Source: UBA2033 sp035345875
GTDB taxonomy: Bacteria > Spirochaetota > Leptospiria > Leptospirales > Leptospiraceae
NCBI GenBank assembly: GCA_035345875.1
Contig: DAORDH010000017.1
Coordinates: 45,918-109,917, forward strand
Reading direction: 5' to 3'
DNA length: 64,000 nt
Numbering within the stretch: position 1 is the first letter of the stretch; each line of letters begins with the position of its first letter. Below the pieces are notes generated by a model that made no database searches, had not been told where the DNA came from, and was given only the letters and a program-made list of their open reading frames with translations. Below, one piece after another: positions 25,949-35,176 of the stretch. Both the position numbers and the translations under genes were made by a program.

Positions 25949-28486
25949 ATGGGAAAATTAGATTCAATTCTCAATGAAGAAAAAACCTTTGCAGCAGATT
26001 GCACTCTGATCAGCAAAACAAACTTAAAAGGTGTAATCACAAGCGCGAATCAAAATTTTTCTAATGTAAGTGAATTTCCACTTGAGGAACTCATTGGACA
26101 ACCGCACAACATAGTCAGACACCCAGACACTCCTGCAATACTTTTCAAAGATTTATGGAATAAACTTAAAGCTGGAATTGCCTGGAATGGTATTATAAAA
26201 AATAGAACAAAAACAGGAAAATACTATTGGGTAGACGCTCTCGTATCCCCGGAGTTTGATAAAAATGGCGAAATAGTTGGTTATATTTCCGTTAGGCGAA
26301 AACCTACAAGAGAACAAATTGAAGCTGCAGAAATCTTATATCGAGATTTAAATTCAGGGAACACTAGTTTTCGAAAGAGTTTAGCGAGCCAATTTTCTTT
26401 TATTCGTAGATTGCGAATAGGAACTCGACTCTCCCTACTACTAGTAATTATAACATTTTCACTCATTGCTCCATCCGCAGTATTAATTAAATTAAAAATG
26501 GATGACATTGATCTCAGCAAAAAAGAATTAGTGGGTTCTAAAATTAATGTATCTATCTCTGAATTTATTAGAACTCTAAGTAATCACAGAGGGCTTTACA
26601 ATCGCTTTTTATCATCTAAAGATGAATCGCTTTTAAACGATATCGAATTAAAAGAGAAAGAGTTAGACGGAATAAGCAAAGATCTTTTAAGCTTACTAGA
26701 GACTGAAAAATCCAATGGGACAACTAGAGAAGATATTCAATCTATTACTAAAAAGTGGCAAGAACTGAAAATAAAAAATGCTCAACTAGATGTTACTCAA
26801 AATTATGAAGAACACGTTAGTTTAATTAACCAAACACTAACCATAATGCAAAAGATTACAGAAGGATATGAGTTATTGTATGATCCCTATCAGGATACAT
26901 TTCACTTTATTAATCTTTCCAATACCAAAATAATTCAAATAGCAGAGATACTTGGTAAAATTAGAAATGAAGGAGTTCTTGTATTAAATTCAAAAAACAA
27001 AACAAAGGAATCCCTTACTATTCTTGAAATGAGAATGACTGAATCCCAAACATTTCTCAATGGGATCGAGGGCGATATTCAGTATATTTTTAAATACAAT
27101 CCTAGCTTAACCGACAAATACACTCGACTAAGAGATAAAAGCGATTCCAGTATTACTAATTTATTTCAAGTTGTAAAAGAGGAAATCATCAATAAAGAAT
27201 ATCTGACTTATACTCCACAAGAATATTATAATATTGCAACTAGCGCACTAGAATCTATTCATGATCTAAATCGAGAACTAAATACCGATCTACAAAACAA
27301 GTTAAATTCAAGAATTGATTCCCAAGTTCATGATATTTACTTTACAATTCTAAGTTTATTTATTCTACTTATTATTTCTATTTCTCTAACAGTGATTATA
27401 TCTCAAAGCATAAATAAACCATTGCAGAATATAGTAAAAAAAGTAAAGCTCATGGTTCGAGGCGGTGGCGATTTTACAACCAAATTTGATATGAATGTAG
27501 AGGATGAAATAGGAGAACTTGCGGGATGGCTCAATATTTTTGTTCTCCGTATAACAGAGATTATCTATCAAATTCGTAGAGAATCTTCAAATCTTGAAAG
27601 CCAAACTAAAACTGCTTTTAATATAGCGGATAACTTTTCCAAGGCTGTAAGTGAACAGGCTAATTTTGCAGAAGAAGCCTCCTCCTCAGCATCACTGATG
27701 CGCAATGCAATTAGTAATATTTTTGAGAATGTAAAAGAAGAAGCAAAACATATAGAAGAAATAAATGGCTTCATGGATGAATTCCATGCTCAAATTCGAA
27801 ATACACAGTTTTCAATAGAGCATCTACAAAAAGTAGCTCAGAAGTTATCCGAAATGGCAAAATTAAGTTCAGATTTGATTGAAGAAACAAACCTTTCAAT
27901 CAATCAAGTTAACGAAAAATCAGCTTCAATCGATAGAATTGTAGATGTGATCATGCAAATATCAAATAAAACAAGTCTACTAGCACTCAATGCCTCTATA
28001 GAAGCTGCTAGAGCTGGTGAAATGGGAAAAGGATTCTCTGTAGTAGCACAAGAAATTTCTACTCTTGCAGAACAAACTGCCAAAAACACAAAGAGTATTC
28101 GAGAAATAACACAAGGCACAAAGGAATCTATACGAAAGAGTGTAGACCAAACAAGCAAGACAAATGAAAACTTAAAATCCCTACTAGTAAATATTGCAGA
28201 CATACATGTTAAATCTTTTGAGCTTACTAGTTCGCAGAAAAAACAAAAAGAAAGTTCTGAACTCATTGTTAAAAGTTTACATGAAATAGAAGAAACTTCT
28301 AAGGAAATTGTATCCTCTGCAAATGAGCAAAAGTCTGCATCACAAGCGATAGCAGATGTATTAGAAATGATTTCCAATAATACAGTAAAATCATCAGAGA
28401 ACTCAGCATCCTTATTAGAAGTTGCAAAGCAGACAAATGCTGTCAGTGGGGATTTAAATAAAATGATAGAGCAATTTAAATACTAA
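25949..28486 (+). CDS. Methyl-accepting chemotaxis protein with N-terminal Aer-like PAS domain
   Basis: 845 residues. Residues about 10-120 are an Aer-type PAS domain (SNVSEFPLEELIGQPHNIVRHPD and later GKYYWVDALVSP), which in Aer binds FAD. There is a first membrane helix near 155-178, then a long helical periplasmic-type region to about 460, and a second helix near 462-485. HAMP follows, then the signalling domain with the conserved hairpin tip SNKTSLLALNASIEAARAGE. PAS on the cytoplasmic side before the first helix suggests redox or energy sensing. Stop is followed by a long perfect hairpin. Confidence 0.94.
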   Translation: MGKLDSILNEEKTFAADCTLISKTNLKGVITSANQNFSNVSEFPLEELIGQPHNIVRHPDTPAILFKDLWNKLKAGIAWNGIIKNRTKTGKYYWVDALVSPEFDKNGEIVGYISVRRKPTREQIEAAEILYRDLNSGNTSFRKSLASQFSFIRRLRIGTRLSLLLVIITFSLIAPSAVLIKLKMDDIDLSKKELVGSKINVSISEFIRTLSNHRGLYNRFLSSKDESLLNDIELKEKELDGISKDLLSLLETEKSNGTTREDIQSITKKWQELKIKNAQLDVTQNYEEHVSLINQTLTIMQKITEGYELLYDPYQDTFHFINLSNTKIIQIAEILGKIRNEGVLVLNSKNKTKESLTILEMRMTESQTFLNGIEGDIQYIFKYNPSLTDKYTRLRDKSDSSITNLFQVVKEEIINKEYLTYTPQEYYNIATSALESIHDLNRELNTDLQNKLNSRIDSQVHDIYFTILSLFILLIISISLTVIISQSINKPLQNIVKKVKLMVRGGGDFTTKFDMNVEDEIGELAGWLNIFVLRITEIIYQIRRESSNLESQTKTAFNIADNFSKAVSEQANFAEEASSSASLMRNAISNIFENVKEEAKHIEEINGFMDEFHAQIRNTQFSIEHLQKVAQKLSEMAKLSSDLIEETNLSINQVNEKSASIDRIVDVIMQISNKTSLLALNASIEAARAGEMGKGFSVVAQEISTLAEQTAKNTKSIREITQGTKESIRKSVDQTSKTNENLKSLLVNIADIHVKSFELTSSQKKQKESSELIVKSLHEIEETSKEIVSSANEQKSASQAIADVLEMISNNTVKSSENSASLLEVAKQTNAVSGDLNKMIEQFKY

Positions 28487-28530
28487 TCACTGAGATGATA
28501 CAAATTTAAAATTTGTTAATGAAGAAGAAA

Positions 28531-28570
28531 GAATTAAAGGATATTAGAGAATTCTAATATCCTTTAATTC
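28531..28570. terminator. Long perfect hairpin after the chemoreceptor gene
   Basis: The 18-base arms 28531-28548 and 28553-28570 are perfectly complementary around a 4-base loop, the first arm starting GAATTAAAGG. It lies 45 bases after the stop. No U-run follows on the plus strand, so it may terminate poorly or protect the mRNA 3' end. Confidence 0.55.
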
Positions 28571-28634
28571 AAAAGCCTACGAGCTCGCCTACAGGAATCT
28601 CAATCGATAGTTGTAAAGATATTAGGATACTTCC

Positions 28635-28932
28635 ATGAAGATTTTAACAAAACAAAAATACTTTAGATTTATTTTTATATCCTTTCTTCTAGTGGCTAAT
28701 AACACATTCGCTACTAATCCTTGTTTCCAAGTGAATGCAAAAAATGGATTAAATCTAAGAGAGCCAAGGGAAATCCAATTCTTCCCTACTGTTATTGCTA
28801 GACGGTATGCGCATTCAATTATTAGAATATTCAACGATTGACGAGCAACAAGGACGATAGGCAAAAGTAAAATTGCTAAATAGAGAACGATGGATATTTG
28901 ATGCTTATATCAAAAAAAACAGAAAAGAATGA
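28635..28932 (+). pseudogene. Decayed exported SH3-domain protein
   Basis: The frame starting at 28635 encodes a signal peptide (FLLVANNTFA) and the start of a bacterial SH3 domain (CFQVNAKNGLNLREP), then stops at 28841 after residues that do not fit. From about 28795 the +1 frame reads DGMRIQLLEYSTIDEQQGR, a TAG at 28858-28860, and then AKVKLLNRERWIFDAYI to a TGA at 28930-28932. These pieces continue the SH3 pattern. One frameshift and one nonsense codon therefore interrupt the gene. Alternatively the sequence has errors here. Confidence 0.7.
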
Positions 28933-29151
28933 TTTACTATCAAATTACTTAGAATACTTAGAAAACCTTCCTTCAGATACTAGACCCTGAAGTGTAATAA
29001 AGCTATCAAAACTTTTTAAAACAAAATAAGACTTCTCGCTATTTTCCACTTGTTGAAAATAATTACCAAGAATATAAGATGAATGATTTTAAATACGCAA
29101 ATGATATATATAAATTTAATATCAATCTGTTAGAATCAAAAAATAAATACA

Positions 29152-29727
29152 CTAAATATCTAATTTATAAAAATCTTCCATTATTCTACTTATATCCCTA
29201 AAATTAGAGGGGTAAATATATCTTATCCGCAAAGATGTATCAATTAAAAAAATATGTCCAGCATGATTGATTTCATCTGAGCCAATTTCTTTATATGGAA
29301 AAATTTCATAACTGTTTGTCACATCTTCTATTTGCTTTTGATTTCCAGTCAGTAGAAAAAATTTATCACCGAAGTATTTAGAAAATTCATAGGAATTTTG
29401 TTTATCTCTTTTAGGATCAATAGATATAAAAATAAAAATGACATTTTCCTCTTTTAATCTTTTTGAAAGAGATAAAAATGCTCCTATAGAGGGAGGGCAG
29501 GCAGTTTTACATTGAATATATCCAAAAAATAAAAAGATTTTATTTCCCAAAAAATCTTTTAAAGACCTTTTAGTATTGGTCTGATCCTCTAAAAAAAAAT
29601 CTTTTGCCTCTCTTGAAACAGAATACCCATACGTCTGGCTTCGCTCATTCCAAAACAGATACGCCAATAAACAAATAAGAATAAAAAATTGAAATAAAAT
29701 GAAAGTCTTTAAATGTATTTTAGAAAT
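29152..29727 (-). CDS. SCO1/SenC-family copper/thiol protein with N-terminal anchor
   Basis: 191 residues if translation starts at ATT 29727. SCO1 thioredoxin fold: the metal-binding C-x3-C is in FGYIQCKTACPPS and the distal His in NHAGHIFLID. Family members deliver Cu to cytochrome oxidase CuA or act as thiol reductases. The first standard start, TTG 29667, has no ribosome-binding site and would cut a membrane helix (TFILFQFFILICLLAYLF). The frame is open further up to ATT 29727, 7 bases after GGAG, which lies in the end of the upstream chemoreceptor gene. The two genes are therefore probably coupled. Confidence 0.82.
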   Translation of the reverse strand: MSKIHLKTFILFQFFILICLLAYLFWNERSQTYGYSVSREAKDFFLEDQTNTKRSLKDFLGNKIFLFFGYIQCKTACPPSIGAFLSLSKRLKEENVIFIFISIDPKRDKQNSYEFSKYFGDKFFLLTGNQKQIEDVTNSYEIFPYKEIGSDEINHAGHIFLIDTSLRIRYIYPSNFRDISRIMEDFYKLDI

Positions 29728-29728
29728 A

Positions 29729-31255
29729 TCAATGCTCCAAATTTTTAATTTCCTGTTTTAACTTTTCAACTGTTGATTCCGCCTCATTCGCCGAATTTAA
29801 TATTTCCGCTGATAATTTGTTAAAGCCTAGTGTATTTTCATTGATCATTTCAACAGCCATTAAGATTTCCTGCATAGAGTTTTTTTGCTCATAGACAGTA
29901 TTCGAAATCTGATCCCCACTCTCTCTAAGAAATTGAATTTCTGAATTCAACTGAGAAAAACTTTTAATTTGATCAGTAACTGTTCCAGAAAATTGATTTA
30001 CTACTTTTTGAATTTCACCAAACCTTGAGATAATTTTTCCAAAACTATCTGCACCAGTCTTTATTGTCTGGTTGGAATTTTTTAACTCCATTTTTACTAT
30101 TTTCATTAAAGAATCACTCTCACGAATGCTGTTAGATGTCTGTTCTGCAAGTTTTGATACTTCTCTTGCGACGATGGCAAATCCCTTTCCATGCTCTCCC
30201 GCACGAGCTGCTTCTATAGATGCGTTAAGCGATAACAAATTGACTTGGTCTGCAATTTCATAGATCCCAGATATAATTGTTTGCATTTTCTCATAGGCTT
30301 TATCCATTTTGGAAAGAGAGTTTAGCATTTCGCTCAAGGTAGCTTTTTCCTTTTCTGACTCCATTTGAGTTTTCTCTACAATCGAATTTGAATGATCTAG
30401 CTGGTTTAAAACAGATCTGTTTAAATCAGAAAGACTATTCATTAAATCAGTAAAACTCGTAATTTTCTGGCTTTGTTTTTTAACATTATCTAAAATCGAT
30501 TCCATCGTAGAAACAATTTCTCTCATTGCATCGCTAATATCATGGATTGAACTAGACTGTTCATTGGAAGCAGTTTGAATGGTGCTTGAATTATTATTTA
30601 AAGAAGAGACTATTTCTTTAATACGAATCGAAATATCATCTAGATTCCGAGTAGTTATTTTATTTTGTTCTAAGATTCTACCTAGATCAGCTAAGTTTTC
30701 GATTTCCATAAAACGTTTTTTTCTAGTAATGGAAAAATAAATCAGCAAAGAAGATTGGAGCAAGACGAAGCAAGCATGTAAAAATACAATTCCCCAACCA
30801 TGACCGTAATTATATGCTATGAGAGGAATTCCTCCGATTGTAACATTATTCTCTTGCAGTAGATTAAAACCTATATGGTGCAAAGCAATGGTTAAAGCAG
30901 CCGTTATAATCGTCGTATAATCCATATACATCTTAAAGAAAGCAAGGGCTGCAAATACATGAAAGTGCATTTCTATCCTGCCAAGTTGTGCTTCAATCAA
31001 AATCCCTGAAAACAACATTACACTCAGAGCAAATACGTTACGAGATATCGTAGTTCCTCTAAAAAAGAAAAATGCAACTAAGCTTATAAAAAATACAATT
31101 AAGGAACAAACTAAAGTAATATAAATAGTTCCATATCCTATAGAAACTAGTAAAGAAACTGGGACATGCATCCCTATAAACAATATAAAAAATAAATCTA
31201 ACTTATAACATTCCTCTTTATATTTTTCTTCTGCTGATCTATAATCAACATTCAT
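29729..31255 (-). CDS. Methyl-accepting chemotaxis protein with His-rich polytopic sensor
   Basis: 508 residues. Residues about 20-185 form roughly six membrane helices containing GRIEMHFHVFAALAFF and ALTIALHHIGFN; clustered histidines in membrane helices suggest a metal- or haem-type sensor. There is no periplasmic ligand domain. The cytoplasmic signalling domain has the tip QVNLLSLNASIEAARAGEHG. The 3' end carries the ribosome-binding site for the SCO1-like gene, with stop TGA at 29731-29729. That association makes copper or redox input a reasonable inference, no more. Confidence 0.92.
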   Translation of the reverse strand: MNVDYRSAEEKYKEECYKLDLFFILFIGMHVPVSLLVSIGYGTIYITLVCSLIVFFISLVAFFFFRGTTISRNVFALSVMLFSGILIEAQLGRIEMHFHVFAALAFFKMYMDYTTIITAALTIALHHIGFNLLQENNVTIGGIPLIAYNYGHGWGIVFLHACFVLLQSSLLIYFSITRKKRFMEIENLADLGRILEQNKITTRNLDDISIRIKEIVSSLNNNSSTIQTASNEQSSSIHDISDAMREIVSTMESILDNVKKQSQKITSFTDLMNSLSDLNRSVLNQLDHSNSIVEKTQMESEKEKATLSEMLNSLSKMDKAYEKMQTIISGIYEIADQVNLLSLNASIEAARAGEHGKGFAIVAREVSKLAEQTSNSIRESDSLMKIVKMELKNSNQTIKTGADSFGKIISRFGEIQKVVNQFSGTVTDQIKSFSQLNSEIQFLRESGDQISNTVYEQKNSMQEILMAVEMINENTLGFNKLSAEILNSANEAESTVEKLKQEIKNLEH

Positions 31256-31632
31256 AACTATCCCCTTATACTAGAATGTTCTTGATTTGATAAAAATTAA
31301 ATACACTTGCATATTAGACACAAATATAGAAAAATAATTATTTCGATCTCTTGGATTGATGTATCCAAATATAATTCTCAATCTTGATAAAGATATAAAT
31401 TGGAATGATTTGTAAATAAAATTCAAATTAGCTTTCAATAGGAAAGATGTCTATTTTTTCTCTAGTATAAAGAATAAAGCAATCAGTTTAAAAACATAAC
31501 AGAACGTTATTTGCTATATTAAAAATTAAGCAAACTAACTTTTCTGTAAAAGTTTAGATTTAACTCTGAATTATTCAAGTTTTTAGACGTTTTTTTTAAT
31601 TTAATATATAAGGATTGATTTGACAATAGACT
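31256..31632. other. Intergenic region between divergent genes, no gene seen
   Basis: About 375 bases, very AT-rich, between the His-rich chemoreceptor (minus) and the lipoprotein operon (plus). It must hold both promoters. I see no repeat copy, no long hairpin and no convincing -35/-10 pair. Confidence 0.6.
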
Positions 31633-31659
31633 TTGGCTTGTTGTTATGAATTCAGGTGT

Positions 31660-32829
31660 ATGCAAAATATAAATAAATTCATTTGGGTAAATTCCTTTTT
31701 TTTCTCCCTAAAAAGAAGTCTCTTTTTTATTCCTTTAATACTTACTTTTGTCCATTTTTCTAATTGTGTTCGATTTAAAATAGACAACCTAAAACCAAAT
31801 CTAATCAGCAAGATTAAAATCGGAACTGACCTAACAGAAGTAGAAGGTATGGTAGTAAATAATGCACTTATCAATATTCCTTTTCGAATTCCTATTAATG
31901 CGAATCGACTCTATATTACAGACTACAACCATTCTTATATCAAGGTATATGGAAATGATGGAGACTTAGACTTTATCATTGGAAATGTTCCCAGCAAGAA
32001 CAATTTAAAAGTTAAGGTATTAAATCAAAAATTAGGAAAAATAGGTTTAGTCGCAGTAAGTAGTGAAGATGACCTTTTTATTCAAAATAGAATTTCTACA
32101 GACAGTGGAGCTGAGGAAATAAAAGCAGAAAATAGTTTTGCAAAAAATTCCGGATATTTTGATACAAAAGAAAAAGAAAATACAGCTTCTTATATTCTAC
32201 ATTTAGATAGTAAGGGTAAAATGGTTTCCATCATTGGGATATCAGGAAAAAACTCTGAACCATTTCGGTATATCGAAAGTATGTATGCATACGATAAAAA
32301 AAGATTTGCTGTGTATCATAAATTTGCAGAACAAATGCATCTCAATTATTATGTTGAGGATAATTTAGTTGGAACCATCAAAGAAGGAAATCTAAATATT
32401 TTTACTGGACCGGATTCAAATGAATACAAAATTAAATTAGATTCTATGATACCACATAGAAGTGGGGAATTTGCCCTTGTCTCATTTAGTTTTATTGGTA
32501 AAAAGGACTTGCGATTTAAATTTAGACGAATCTATAAATATGCATTTGGTTCCGTTGAACCTGAAATCCTTTTAAAAGAATTTCAATATCCTTCAGAAAT
32601 TCTTTTCTCCGTAAATACAAATAAAGAATTTTATATTTGGGAAACAGAAAACAAAGGTGAAAGCGTTAAGCTCCAAGTCCATGATAAAGACGGAAACCAT
32701 ATTAACAATAAACGATTGCAGTTTCCCGCACCACGATTAAATTGGAGAGAAACGTATGTGGATGAAAATGATAATCTCTATTCAGTTAAGACAAGCGGTG
32801 GATATTTGGAATTATATTCATGGTATTAA
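31660..32829 (+). CDS. Lipoprotein, beta-propeller-like, unknown function
   Basis: 389 residues from ATG 31660; TTG 31633 is a longer alternative. Long signal sequence with lipobox HFSNC. The mature part has repeated short beta segments with sequence like LYITDYNHSYIKVYGNDGDLDFIIGN, YILHLDSKGKMVSIIGISG and YVDENDNLYSVKTSGGYLELYSWY, resembling NHL/propeller blades. Function unknown. It is the first gene of a three-gene unit with a one-helix membrane protein and a PlsC-type acyltransferase, which hints at an envelope role. Confidence 0.78.
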   Translation: MQNINKFIWVNSFFFSLKRSLFFIPLILTFVHFSNCVRFKIDNLKPNLISKIKIGTDLTEVEGMVVNNALINIPFRIPINANRLYITDYNHSYIKVYGNDGDLDFIIGNVPSKNNLKVKVLNQKLGKIGLVAVSSEDDLFIQNRISTDSGAEEIKAENSFAKNSGYFDTKEKENTASYILHLDSKGKMVSIIGISGKNSEPFRYIESMYAYDKKRFAVYHKFAEQMHLNYYVEDNLVGTIKEGNLNIFTGPDSNEYKIKLDSMIPHRSGEFALVSFSFIGKKDLRFKFRRIYKYAFGSVEPEILLKEFQYPSEILFSVNTNKEFYIWETENKGESVKLQVHDKDGNHINNKRLQFPAPRLNWRETYVDENDNLYSVKTSGGYLELYSWY

Positions 32830-32837
32830 GGTAAATT

Positions 32838-33431
32838 ATGGGAAATAAATATCATTCGAGATCACCACAAGAACTAAGAGAGTATCTAGACAGTTTGAAT
32901 CCGAAACCAAGGAAGAGAACATTGTTTCAATACGTAGTCGTAGGAAATATTTTTGCCCTACTCTTTGTATTATTTGTTTATTCTAAAGAAAATGGCTTCT
33001 TGAATACAAGCTTCAAACCATCTAATAAAATCCAACTAGAAGAACTAGAAGCGTATTTTGTTAGGTCCAATGAAAGCACGCAGGAAGAGACCAGCTTTTT
33101 CTTTTTTTTAAAAAATCAATCTCAAAAAGAAACGTCATTTCCTAAATCGGAGATGCAAGTTATTTTTACACTCACTACAGAAGAAAAAGAAGAATGTCTT
33201 CAAAAGAAGTTTGAACTAAACCCAAAAAAAATTCTTCCTAAGAATACAGAATTTTTTCCTCTTTTAATTGAAGAAAAAGAAATCAAGAAAACGAAAACAT
33301 GTGATACATTCTTTCATAAAATCCAAAAGAAAAATCTAACAGATTTATTCGCAAAAGGAAATAGTAAATTTACTCCTGAATTAATGGTTATTTATCAGGG
33401 ACAAATCTATAGGATGAGTATAAACAATTGA
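32838..33431 (+). CDS. Single-pass membrane protein, unknown function
   Basis: 197 residues. A basic cytoplasmic N-terminus (PRKRT) precedes one membrane helix (YVVVGNIFALLFVLFVY), then a Lys/Glu-rich exported region with two cysteines (EECLQKK and KTCDTFF) that could pair. It lies 8 bases after the lipoprotein gene, and its stop overlaps the TTG start of the acyltransferase. I do not recognise a domain. Confidence 0.75.
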   Translation: MGNKYHSRSPQELREYLDSLNPKPRKRTLFQYVVVGNIFALLFVLFVYSKENGFLNTSFKPSNKIQLEELEAYFVRSNESTQEETSFFFFLKNQSQKETSFPKSEMQVIFTLTTEEKEECLQKKFELNPKKILPKNTEFFPLLIEEKEIKKTKTCDTFFHKIQKKNLTDLFAKGNSKFTPELMVIYQGQIYRMSINN

Positions 33432-34099
33432 AACTAAGATCAAAAAAACACCCAGGGCAAACATGGTTTGCCACACTCAGTATATATTTCTTTGGAAGTG
33501 TAATCCTTCGTCTCTTTTATAAAATCAAAATTGAAGGCGGAGAAAATATTCCAAAAGAGGGAGCTTTAATTGTATTAGCCAAACACCAACGATTAAATGA
33601 CATACCACTCGGTTGTGCTGCTTTTTATGTAAAGGCAAGAAGAAGGCTTTGGTGTATCATGAAAGATAGCCTTAGCAATCCTTTTCTAGGTGGATATCTT
33701 TTAAAATGTGGAGGAATCCCAATTGACCGAAAGAATCCAGAAAAGACAAAGGAAAGTTTTACCTTCGCCAAACATGTATTACACCACAACCAAGTTCTAA
33801 CACTTTTTCCAGAACAAACTTTTTTCCCGTGGAAAATGGGTCGCGGAAAAGTTCCGGGCTTTCGAGTGCTTGCAGGAAAACCAGCTCATCCACTTCAAGT
33901 CATCTGTGTAGGCTTTGAATATGGAAAAGAGAAATGGGGAAGAACGAGTGTTACGATTCGAATTGGCAAAGTAAGTTATTTTACAAAGGAAGACTCACCA
34001 GAGCTTTTCTTACATGAAAAAATGAAAGAAATCGCTAGTTTATCGAATCTAGAATACAACTTTCCGGTGAGCACTGCAAAAGAAGAAAGTGAAGAGTAA
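33428..34099 (+). CDS. PlsC-like 1-acylglycerol-3-phosphate acyltransferase
   Basis: 223 residues from a TTG overlapping the preceding stop. The acyltransferase HX4D motif is KHQRLND, and the second block is GGIPIDRKN. The third block is LFPEQTFFP, corresponding to the family's FPEGTRS. It probably acylates lysophosphatidic acid or a related lipid at the inner membrane; substrate not determined. Followed by repeat copy R2. Confidence 0.88.
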   Translation: MKLRSKKHPGQTWFATLSIYFFGSVILRLFYKIKIEGGENIPKEGALIVLAKHQRLNDIPLGCAAFYVKARRRLWCIMKDSLSNPFLGGYLLKCGGIPIDRKNPEKTKESFTFAKHVLHHNQVLTLFPEQTFFPWKMGRGKVPGFRVLAGKPAHPLQVICVGFEYGKEKWGRTSVTIRIGKVSYFTKEDSPELFLHEKMKEIASLSNLEYNFPVSTAKEESEE

Positions 34100-34121
34100 A
34101 CGTTAGTTAAATGTAAATAAA

Positions 34122-34280
34122 ATTTTACCACGGCTGAACACGGATGGATTTAAAATCACCACCGAGAGCACCGATAACAGACCGATGCAGAAAAGATGGT
34201 TCATAAAGAACTATCGTATTTTTTATCGGTGTTAGCAGCGCAAGCGAAGCGATCGATGCGAATCGGCGGTAATCTTTTAT
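34122..34280 (+). repeat. Dispersed intergenic repeat, copy R2
   Basis: Contains ACCACCGAG with CACCGATAACA (34170s), an inner segment, then ATCGTATTTTTTATCGGTG and a GGCGGTAATCTTTT end. The order matches copy R5 (50396-50570), but R5's ATTGCCGC hairpin is replaced by unrelated bases here. It fills the space between plsC and the bacterioferritin gene. Confidence 0.8.
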
Positions 34281-34281
34281 A

Positions 34282-34892
34282 CTACTCAGTTTCGATTTGT
34301 TGTGCTAAGTAGTTTGCGACTCCGATCTCTGCAATAATGGATTGTTGTGCTTCGATCCAGTCAATATGTTCTTCTTCGGCGACTAAAATCTTTTCCATGA
34401 GTTCACGAGATCCGTTGTCCTTGAGACGAGTTGCAATCTCGATTCCTCGATTGAGTCTTTCTACAGCAGCATATTCCAAAGCAAGATCATGTTTTAGAAT
34501 TTCTTCAATATTAGAACCAACCATGATTTTCATATATCTTTGAACGTCAGGCGTTCCATCTAAAAAAAGAATTCTTTCGATGACAGCATCTGCATGTTTC
34601 ATTTCATCAATAGACTCATGCTGCATGTATTTGGCTAGTTTTGTGTAACNNNNNNNNNNNNNNNNNNNNNNNNNNNNNNNNNNNNNNNNNNNNNNNNNNN
34701 NNNNNNNNNNNNNNNNNNNNNNNNNNNNNNNNNNNNNNNNNNNNNNNNNGACTCATGCTGCATGTATTTGGCTAGTTTTGTGTAACCCTTGTTTTTATTA
34801 ATTTTTGCGTGGATAAAATATTGATTAATTGCCGTTAGTTCTGCGGCTAATACTTCTCCTAAAATCTCTATGACTTCTGCATTCCCTTTCAT
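34282..34892 (-). CDS. bfr: Bacterioferritin, interrupted by an assembly gap
   Basis: The 5' part (34892 to 34750) and 3' part (34649 to 34282) flank 100 N. The last 37 bases before the gap (34613-34649) are identical to the first 37 after it (34750-34786). Collapsing that overlap gives one uninterrupted 157-residue bacterioferritin. Every ferroxidase ligand is in place: E18, E51, H54, E94, E127 and H130, plus haem ligand M52. It stores iron as a 24-mer with haem at subunit interfaces. I treat it as one intact gene. Confidence 0.92.
34650..34749. other. Scaffold gap of 100 N with identical 37-bp flanks
   Basis: Exactly 100 N. The flanks 34613-34649 and 34750-34786 are identical and belong to the same position in bfr, so the contigs overlap and the gap has no real length. 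This is an assembly artefact, not an insertion. Confidence 0.95.
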
Positions 34893-35176
34893 AATTTCTA
34901 CTCCTAGTCTTATATTTGTATTTTTAAAACAGCATCTCGCTTTGAATCTTTGAATTCAATGCTCCAATCAAGCATTTCCATTTCTTCAAAAATGAGAGAA
35001 ACTATTTATTTGAATGAAAATATTTCTTAGTGCATAATTCAATTTTTTTATTTTTATTTATTAGAATAATTTCAAATTTAGTAATTTTGATTCCTATTTT
35101 CAATTTTTGAATAAATTCAGTTTTATATAATTTACAAAGAAAAGGTTTTTTCATTCAGTGAGTTAAAGAGCGTTGT

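Noticed and set aside
34613..34786. Identical 37-bp copies around the gap as a target-site duplication of an insertion
   Set aside because: The copies coincide exactly with the contig ends and collapsing them restores bfr; 100 N is a standard placeholder.
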